Shown here: in pieces, positions 58,107 to 64,000 of the stretch
How the letters are laid out: every line of letters begins with the position of its first letter
Numbering within the stretch: the first letter of the stretch is position 1
DNA from: Siphonodentalium dalli
Taxonomy: Eukaryota > Mollusca > Scaphopoda > Gadilida > Siphonodentaliidae
Reading direction: 5' to 3'
DNA: 64,000 bases
Assembly: GCA_032622095.1 (NCBI GenBank)
Contig: CP136068.1
Span: 134,795,989 to 134,859,988, forward strand
Notes under the pieces: generated by a model
Told to the model about the DNA's origin: nothing
Database searches by the model: none
What the model saw: the letters and a program-made list of their open reading frames with translations, nothing else
Translations under genes and position numbers: made by a program

Positions 58107-58406
58107 CTAGGAATTCCAAGAGAAAGAGGTCTCAATAGAAATTACCCCACAAACGTAGTGGCGCATATTAACAGTAAACTGGTTCAGGGCTGAAACCGGG
58201 TGTGGAGTCGTAACATCCTCTTGCTTCGGTGATGTCAAAATTTGATTTTTTGATGTGGTCAATTTTGATTTCCTCGCAGTCGAAATGTATTTAGTTGTTT
58301 TGGGTTTCGTTGTGATTTTCGCACTTGATGACTTTTGCATGACTGTACCCTCTGTCCTCTGCGTTGTGTGAGGAGGTTTATTTGTCGTTGGTGCTGCTGT
58401 ACTTAC
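58107..58406 (-). CDS. Possible 3' extension of the stalk exon (Thr/Ser/Lys-rich)
   Basis: The frame of the Pro/Thr stalk exon continues 99 codons past the GTAAGT donor before a stop. Its composition is mucin-like (PTTNKPPHTTQR, KITTKPKTTK) with one late Cys. No strong second donor is visible; GGG|GTAATT near 58145 is weak. It could be a real longer exon, a retained-intron isoform with a secreted end, or chance. Confidence 0.3.
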   Translation of the reverse strand, partial: VSTAAPTTNKPPHTTQRTEGTVMQKSSSAKITTKPKTTKYISTARKSKLTTSKNQILTSPKQEDVTTPHPVSALNQFTVNMRHYVCGVISIETSFSWNS

Positions 58407-58571
58407 ACCCTTCTTGATTGTACACTTGGTTTGTCTGCTTGGGGAACCAGTGATTCCGTGTGGATCCGGAGTTGACGGAACCGGAGTTGGCGGAACCGGA
58501 GTTGGCGGAACCGGAGTTGACGGAACCGGAGTTGGCGGACCAGATTTACAATATTTTGTCAAAGAATGTCC
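58407..58571 (-). CDS. Exon encoding Pro/Thr-rich extracellular stalk (exon b)
   Basis: Seen on the minus strand: acceptor ...gccattttag|GGACATTC and donor GGT|GTAAGTAC, 165 bp, 55 codons, phase 0 at both ends. The protein starts GHSLTKYCKSG and then has four to five TPVP units encoded by a 15 bp tandem repeat, followed by PDPHGITGSPSRQ and KCTIKKG. Such repeats usually form an extended, O-glycosylated stalk between an ectodomain and a membrane helix; that role is inferred. The frame stays open past the donor to 58107 and remains rich in Thr, Ser and Lys, so a longer exon or intron retention is possible. The opposite strand has an open frame with EPEL repeats, judged a shadow. Confidence 0.55.
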
Positions 58572-58784
58572 CTAAAATGGCAACACATATAAATCGAAAT
58601 TTTACAACTGTCTTAAGCCACTATGAAAACAATTCTAACCCAACATGGAAAAAACTATATACCACTGCCAGGCGTGGAATAACGCAAATTTCATGTGAGA
58701 AAGGTACCATAGCCAAAATATTTATAGAAAATGTTAAACAAACAAAATTAGTCTGACAAAAATCATTGGCACCAGCCCCTCCAC

Positions 58785-58999
58785 TACAGTAATGCCCTAA
58801 ATAATCGACTTCTTAACCACAGCAGAATTATGGGTACTTTTTCAGGATTTAGTCGGAAATATGGCTTGTTGCCATTCATCAGAAAGCTCTCACTGAGAGC
58901 TTTCCGATGAATGGCAACAAGCCATATTTCCGACTAAATCCTGAAAAGTTACCCATAATTCTGCTGTGGTTAAGGAGTCGATTACTTAGGGCATTACTT
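58785..58999. mobile_element. Family B foldback MITE
   Basis: TACAGTAATGCCC ... GGGCATTACTTT (right terminus mutated); centre gctctcactgagagc. Confidence 0.92.
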
Positions 59000-59000
59000 T

Positions 59001-59552
59001 TTAACAGGCCATCAAGACATCTGATCAATTGGCTCATGGGTTTATCTAATTTTATTACACTCCTATGCCCGATTTCCATTGAAAACGCCGTTAATTAAAA
59101 ATGGTAATACATGTATCACTAGTGAATTATGTCATTTCTCGTTACATCATTGATGTTACGTCGCTTTATAATACTGATCTTGACTGAAATTTCGGTGGTT
59201 AAACTTTCTCCACATCTTAGACTGGCAGCACATAAAAATGTCGATGGGAGAAAATATGAATCAAGCAATTGGTAAAACTGAAATATCCAAGCAAAAGTAA
59301 AATCACCTTAGATGACTGAAAACCGAAGTTAATTTGTATAAATATAACAACATGAACGCATGCCAATAATGCCATTCGGAATAAAGAGCTGTGTTCTCAG
59401 GCAATATATATAAACAAAATTGGATGAACAAAGGCTTTCTTATAACATTTTATTTCCTCCAAAAATCATGAAAATTGAAGTATGTATAAATAATTTCATG
59501 GAATAAAATCCAGAAATTATCCAAGCTATAGAATATTTCTTTCAGAACAACT
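59001..59552. other. No gene supported
   Basis: A minus frame after an AG at about 59288 (FYQLLDSYF..., about 50 codons, two Cys) is open, but no donor in a fitting phase was found. Confidence 0.3.
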
Positions 59553-59800
59553 ATATGTAATGCCCTAATTAATCGACTCCCTAACCACAGCAGAATTATG
59601 GGTAACTTTTCAGGATTTAGTCGGAAATATGGCTTGTTGCCATTCATTGGAAAGCTCTCCCCGAGAAATCCTGAAATGATACTCAGGACTCAGTGAGAGC
59701 TTTCTGATGAATGGCAACAAGCCATATTTCCGACTAAATCCTGAAAAGTTACCAATAATTCTGCTGTGGTTAGGGAGTCGATTAATTAGGGCATTACTAT
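59553..59800. mobile_element. Family B with a rearranged centre
   Basis: TATGTAATGCCC ... GGGCATTACTAT. The centre contains an extra ~30 bp (gagaaatcctgaaatgatac) copied from its own arm. Confidence 0.9.
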
Positions 59801-59865
59801 CAACATAAACAATGTAAATTTTGAAATTGTGGATAAGTGGAAGATTGAACAATGAAAATGTTGAA

Positions 59866-60200
59866 ATTTTCATGATTGGAGCGCTGCTGGTGTAGCATGA
59901 AATATCTTGTGTCAATGCATTCTCATATATATGTGAGTCTCGCATGGCTAGCCTCTCATTCATAAGAGAATACAATGGCTTATAAGATCAAGGTAAATAT
60001 TGCTTGGCCAATTTTATATTCTCTTATATATGAAATGCTCCCTATGTATAAGAAAATGCACTTGCTTACAAGGTAAATGTAAATATTGTTTGGCCAATGC
60101 ATTCTATTTATATGCGAGGCTCCCTATGGGATATATAAGAGAATGCAATGGCAAATGGTTTTCTCACAATTTCAGGAAGCTCCAGCCATGGAAGGGTTAA
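59866..60200 (+). mobile_element. Family A subtype 3 with three hairpin remnants
   Basis: Decayed left end (tttcatgattggagcgctgc) and right end CCATGGAAGGGTTAA. It has three decayed hairpin units instead of two and a repeated ttacaaggtaaa/ttataagatcaaggtaaat spacer. Confidence 0.8.
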
Positions 60201-60289
60201 TTTGTGAAAAAAAATGCCTGAGAATTCAGCATTTTATTTCGTTGGCCTAAACAAAGCATTCATTGAGCAAATGCAGAACATCATGAAAT

Positions 60290-60709
60290 CATGCCTGAGT
60301 TTAGTGTGCCAGTCATTTGCAGAATGAGGTTACCAGAGGGTGAATTTAGTGACGTTATCCCGCTTAATGGGCTAGCATCACCAAATTCATCCTCTGGAGA
60401 CCTCATTCTGCATGCCTCATCTGCTATGTGAGAATTAGACTCAGATTGAAGTTCCCAAATGGTGAATATTGTAATATGCACCCACTGGGAACCTCGATTA
60501 TGCAATGTGTCGTCTGCCAATTTGGGGATATAGAGAAACTAAACTAAAAAAGAAATAGAATCTATGTGAAGATGTTTCTATAGAATAAAGAAACTTTCCA
60601 GAGAAGATGAGGCCTAAGCAGGCTGAGGTCCTCAGAGAGTGAATTTAGTGATGCTAGCCCACTATTGCGCAGCTTTCTGCAAATGACAGGCACACTAAAC
60701 TCAGGCTTG
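60290..60709. mobile_element. Family C hAT-like element
   Basis: CATGCCTGAGTTTAGTGTG ... CACACTAAACTCAGGCTTG with exact 8 bp TSD CATGAAAT (60282-60289, 60710-60717). Confidence 0.93.
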
Positions 60710-60944
60710 CATGAAATCAACACAATATCGTCATGTCATACACATTCATTCAACGTATATCATATCTTTGCCATGCCATAATGAGGTCTAGCTAATGCCA
60801 TTTATAAAATAAAAGTTATATAGTACTGGCCAAAATGTACTTTTGCCAATGAAAATTCTTTTAAAATTTGCCAAATGCTATCGGTATTATGTTTCGACAA
60901 AGACAGTTTGAACAACTTTTGTGATGTTTGTCGATTCGCTGGAT

Positions 60945-61020
60945 TTTTCTCCCTATCGGAGAATGCATTGGCACAGGTTTTCGAAAAAATTTCAGGAAGC
61001 TCCAGTCATGGAAGGGTTAA
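60945..61020 (+). mobile_element. Family A right-end fragment
   Basis: ggagaatgcattggcacagg ... ccagtcatggaagggttaa; the left half is missing. Confidence 0.8.
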
Positions 61021-61232
61021 TACCACCTTGCATGCTAGACATTAGACAGACTGAGCTAAAAGCATAAGATTGATACTAATGCCATGCGAAGCACACATTT
61101 TGAATTAGAATTAATTTTCTGTATCAAATTGCATTTTAATATTGTAAGTTTGAATTGTATTATCATTGTCGATGAAGTAGATAGTAAAGATAAAACTAAC
61201 TGTAATTCAGATAAAAGTTTATACAACAAATA

Positions 61233-61449
61233 TACAGTAATGCTCTAAATAATAGACTCCTTAACCACAGCAGAATTATGGGTAATTTTTCAGGATTTAG
61301 TCGGAAATATGGCTTGTTGCCATTCATCGGAAAGCTCTCACTGAGAGCTTTCCGATGAATGGCAACAAGTCATATTTCCGACTAAATCCTGAAAAGTTAC
61401 CCATAATTCTGCTGTGGTTAAGGAGTCGATTAATTAGCGCATTACTGTA
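61233..61449. mobile_element. Family B foldback MITE
   Basis: TACAGTAATGCTC ... GCGCATTACTGTA; centre gctctcactgagagc. Confidence 0.94.
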
Positions 61450-61459
61450 CATAATTGCA

Positions 61460-61886
61460 ATATTAGCCAGGTTCAGCCACACGTACGTGTAACTTGTGTT
61501 CTATACTATTACTATGGATGTACACTTGGCGGAAAAAGTCATGTGATTTTATGGCGTCAAGGCTACACGTTTTGAGATATCGGCCCAACCTATAGCAGAA
61601 TGTGTAAACCATAAGCTGGTGTTAGAGACAAGCTCCACAGTGTGACCACTGATAAACTTAATTGGCGTCAATCAGTACAGAATCTTTCCACAGACACATT
61701 GCCTGCATTGCGTTGATCGCTCATTCTGTAATTAGAAGTTTGAATTATCCCTCTTTGATACACGTTTCGTAATGCTACACGTTTGACACAAAACAGTTTA
61801 ACCATGGTCACTGAGTCAGGTGACTGTCATTCACAATGGCAACACATGTTACAAGTACACATACGTGTGGCAGAACCTCGCTATTA
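61460..61886. mobile_element. Candidate TIR element (cacacgtacgtg arms)
   Basis: The left agccaggttcagccacacgt matches the complement of the right cgtgtggcagaacctcgct, with gtacgtgtaacttg/caagtacacatacg continuing. The arms are about 32 bp. Confidence 0.6.
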
Positions 61887-61889
61887 TTT

Positions 61890-62520
61890 TTTTATTTCCC
61901 CATTATCCATTCTTGAAATAAATTGGCAATTTTGGAAACTTTCAATCTATATCCAAACTGACTTACAATTACACCTACAGGTGTAAATCCACACTTATGC
62001 ATGTTGTTGTATTATATGTTGTGTATTTGCTTGAGATCCATCTAGAGATATTGGAAATAAAATGTTTCAAGAAAATGTAAAAGGCCGATATCTACTTCCA
62101 TTTGAGAGAAAATGAACCAGATCAACTATTTATAGTCAAACCAAGTATCAGTTATTGATACAAAATCAAATCGAATATCAATTATCAAGGCTTCGCAGGG
62201 CTCAAGTTGATAGAGACTATAGTAATTACCAAACACCTGCATTAGTAATTATACATTTACACAGTAAACCATATTAATCTGATTAAATATATATGTAAGT
62301 TCCGCCTCCAATAAGAAACAGTGTCTTTGATTAGTCAGAGAGCCGCGCAACATATACCATGTTTACATCTAGAGCTTTCAATATAAGGAAACCGAGACAA
62401 CGGTTTCATCACCTCTCATTGGCCTGCTTTTTTCATGATGTCATTTAAGTTGAACAATGTTATGTAGAGAGAGCGATAGGAGATTTTGTGCTAATCATTC
62501 TTCAGAATAAATGTAAAATT
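61890..62520. other. No gene seen
   Basis: AT-rich intron-like sequence. Confidence 0.35.
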
Positions 62521-62545
62521 TCTATGAATGAACATCATAATTATG

Positions 62546-62664
62546 TGTTATTGTGGTGGATTGACGGTAACATAGTGTGACATTGATGGCTTGGAGTTTA
62601 TGTTCAACCCAGATGAAGTTGACCATGTTACTGTCAATGTTACCGTCAATCCACAATAACATAT
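62546..62664. repeat. Inverted repeat tgttattgtggtggattgac
   Basis: 62546-62574 matches the complement of 62635-62662. The right arm contains an extra internal gttactgtcaatg copy. Confidence 0.75.
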
Positions 62665-62887
62665 TATATGTGTAATATTTGGGTTTTTGGAAAAAGTTAC
62701 TGAAAAGTGACCCAAAAAATTCAGAAATGACAAGAACTGGCCAAAACAATTTCCTGGCAAGGGCAGATCCTGACCTCATTACCAACCGTAAGTGTATTCT
62801 ACATGCATGCACATTTGGTTAATAAATGACCCCTGATATGAAAAGAATTAAAGATAGGTACAGGGAATTAAGCACATCAGCTCTTTA

Positions 62888-63357
62888 TTAACCCTTTGAG
62901 TGCCAGGTACGATTTTTGTATCAACCCATATACCCTGTGCCAATGCATTCTGTTATATATGCGAGTCAACCATAGGTCGCCTCGCATATATAAGAGAATG
63001 CATTGGCCTAACAATTTTTCATCATTTGTTATTATTTTTTACAATTTTTTTTACAATTTAAAAAAAAAATTCTTATATTCTTTAACAGACTTATTTTGTA
63101 GGTTTAGTGCCAGGGAATCTTACGTTTTTCATGGGCATCAACATTATTACTATGAATACTTGGTGATAGTTTTGAGTTATAACATGCCCCTAAGGTTTTA
63201 TCCAGTTTGTTTTTAAATTCGTTATAGCATGCTTAAGCATACCCAAAATAAATTCAACCCAAAAAACAAAAAACAATTTTTTTTAATTTTTTAGGGCCGA
63301 TTTTACAGACCGTAAATTAGGGCCGATGAGATCGGCCCCTGGCACTGAAAGGGTTAA
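62888..63357 (+). mobile_element. Family A subtype 2, long form
   Basis: TTAACCCTTTGAGTGCCAGG ... CTGGCACTGAAAGGGTTAA; same ~200 bp insert as 42196-42681 (gtgccagggaatcttacgtt). Confidence 0.94.
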
Positions 63358-63477
63358 GGTAATATAGCATGGATATTTGTATCTGGTCCCCACAGGGGCT
63401 TGTCGTTAAGAGAGTAAAATTATAAATAAAAAAAAATCTAAATAATGCATCTAAATAATGCTGATCATTAACCCTTT

Positions 63478-63809
63478 GGCGAGTAGAACGCCATATATGT
63501 CGTCTATCGGTTGAGGAGTAGAACGACATATATGTCGTTTCAGGAAGTGTTATTTTATGTAGACATAACTTCAATAAATCATCTGATCAATAAATGATTT
63601 GTATAGGAGTTATTTTTATTAATATATTGTGCCATAGGTATAAGTGCAATCGATTATGATAACACACGTAAAAAAAAAATGCACATAAATTAAAACAAAT
63701 TATTGGGCCCTTTTGACCGAACTTGTTAATAATTAATGCTATGACGTTGACGTTAAATTTACTCATGACGTCATGTATATGACGTTACAAATACTCTCCA
63801 AAGGGTTAA
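63478..63809. mobile_element. Family A-like TTAA element without hairpin cassette
   Basis: TTAACCCTTTGGCGAGTAGA ... ACTCTCCAAAGGGTTAA. It has internal direct repeats gagtagaacg.catatatgtc (63480-63540) and short palindromes gacgtcatgtatatgacgt at the right. It lacks the ccaatgcattctc hairpin. Confidence 0.82.
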
Positions 63810-63948
63810 AAAGATCTAATGTCAATTTATCTGCCCAAATAATGATTATATTTTGAATCTAAGTCAGCTGTTTGCGTTTGATATAGTGGTCCACTTTTAT
63901 TTTTTACTCGCTCCGCTCCCATATAATTAAGACTGTGGGATAACTTAC

Positions 63949-64000
63949 ATCCTCTTGACATCCTGCGTTAAACCACTGTTGTCGGTGCCAGTCAAATCCG
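63949..64000 (-). CDS. Exon of single-pass membrane protein gene (exon a, cut by window edge)
   Basis: Seen: the minus strand reads an open frame of 17 codons that begins GFDWHRQQWF and ends AGCQED, followed directly by a perfect donor (GAT|GTAAGT). The exon continues beyond the window. The frame ends in phase 0. Spliced to the acceptor at 58571 it continues without a stop into the next exon. A second frame (DLTGTDNSG...) is also open, but it would end in phase 2 and hit a stop four codons into the next exon, so it is disfavoured. Role: part of the ectodomain, with one Cys and Trp/Phe residues. I do not recognise the domain. The link to the downstream exons is inferred from phase and order only. 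Confidence 0.55.

Noticed and set aside
58460-58756. Plus-strand frame with EPELTEPELA repeats
   Set aside because: It is antisense to the minus-strand stalk exon, which has better splice sites, matching phases and a known type of composition.
59100-59290. Minus frame FYQLLDSYF... as an upstream exon
   Set aside because: The acceptor is plausible, but no donor gives a phase that joins the stalk exon. Fifty open codons can arise by chance.
62700-62790. Plus-strand exon ending AACC|GTAAGT (SEMTRTGQNNFLARADPD)
   Set aside because: The upstream AG lacks a pyrimidine tract, the donor context is poor before GT, and no partner exon was found on the plus strand.
20156-63809. TTAACCC at many places as telomere-like repeat
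   Set aside because: TTAACCC occurs singly at the end of each family A element, with the complement at the other end. It is TSD plus TIR, not a telomere array.

Overview
The window looks like AT-rich nuclear DNA from an invertebrate animal, most likely a bivalve mollusc. That is an inference from three things: dispersed repeats ending in a 'caggtgagctaaa' motif with 'ggacggacgg' tails, a tRNA-derived SINE, and a very high density of short foldback transposons. Nothing prokaryotic is present. Almost every open frame of 60-190 codons is a shadow of a repeat.

One split gene can be supported, on the minus strand. Five short exons (63949->64000, 58407-58571, 46167-46200, 33489-33619, 30282-30380) have good splice sites and phases that join without a stop (0, 0, 1, 0). 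They predict a single-pass membrane protein: a Cys-containing ectodomain fragment, a Pro/Thr stalk, an NCT glycosylation sequon, one hydrophobic helix and a tail of about 50 residues. The 5' part lies outside the window. The family is not recognised. A possible alternative last exon lies at 27182-27259.

Left part (1-20 kb). There is a perfect 52 x 20 bp tandem array (881-1920). A 2 kb long-TIR element lies at 4735-6716. A 9.6 kb element (7973-17573) has about 170 bp TIRs and a 12 bp target duplication, and it splits a repeat whose sister copies lie next to it. That element is filled with mollusc-type dispersed repeats and encodes no visible transposase. A SINE with a 14 bp target duplication sits at 19355-19664.

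Right part (20-64 kb), mostly introns of the split gene. It is packed with three recurrent non-autonomous families. Family A (29 copies or fragments) is TTAA-flanked with CCCTT...AAGGG ends, so piggyBac-like. Most copies carry one or two identical ~67 bp hairpins, although the outer ends fall into several unrelated subtypes. Family B (15) is a ~215 bp near-perfect foldback with CAGTAATGC ends and a TA target, so Tc1/mariner-like. Family C (12) is ~420 bp with CAAGCCTTG ends, 8 bp target duplications and two ~90 bp palindromes, so hAT-like. There is also a second TTAA group with AGG...CCT ends, a hAT MITE nested in a family C copy, an 82 bp satellite (46439-48066) and several single TIR elements.

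The most unusual observation is the shared hairpin cassette. The same hairpin occurs inside TTAA elements whose terminal sequences are otherwise different, and a hairpin-free version of one subtype is also present. This suggests a module that moves between transposon frames.
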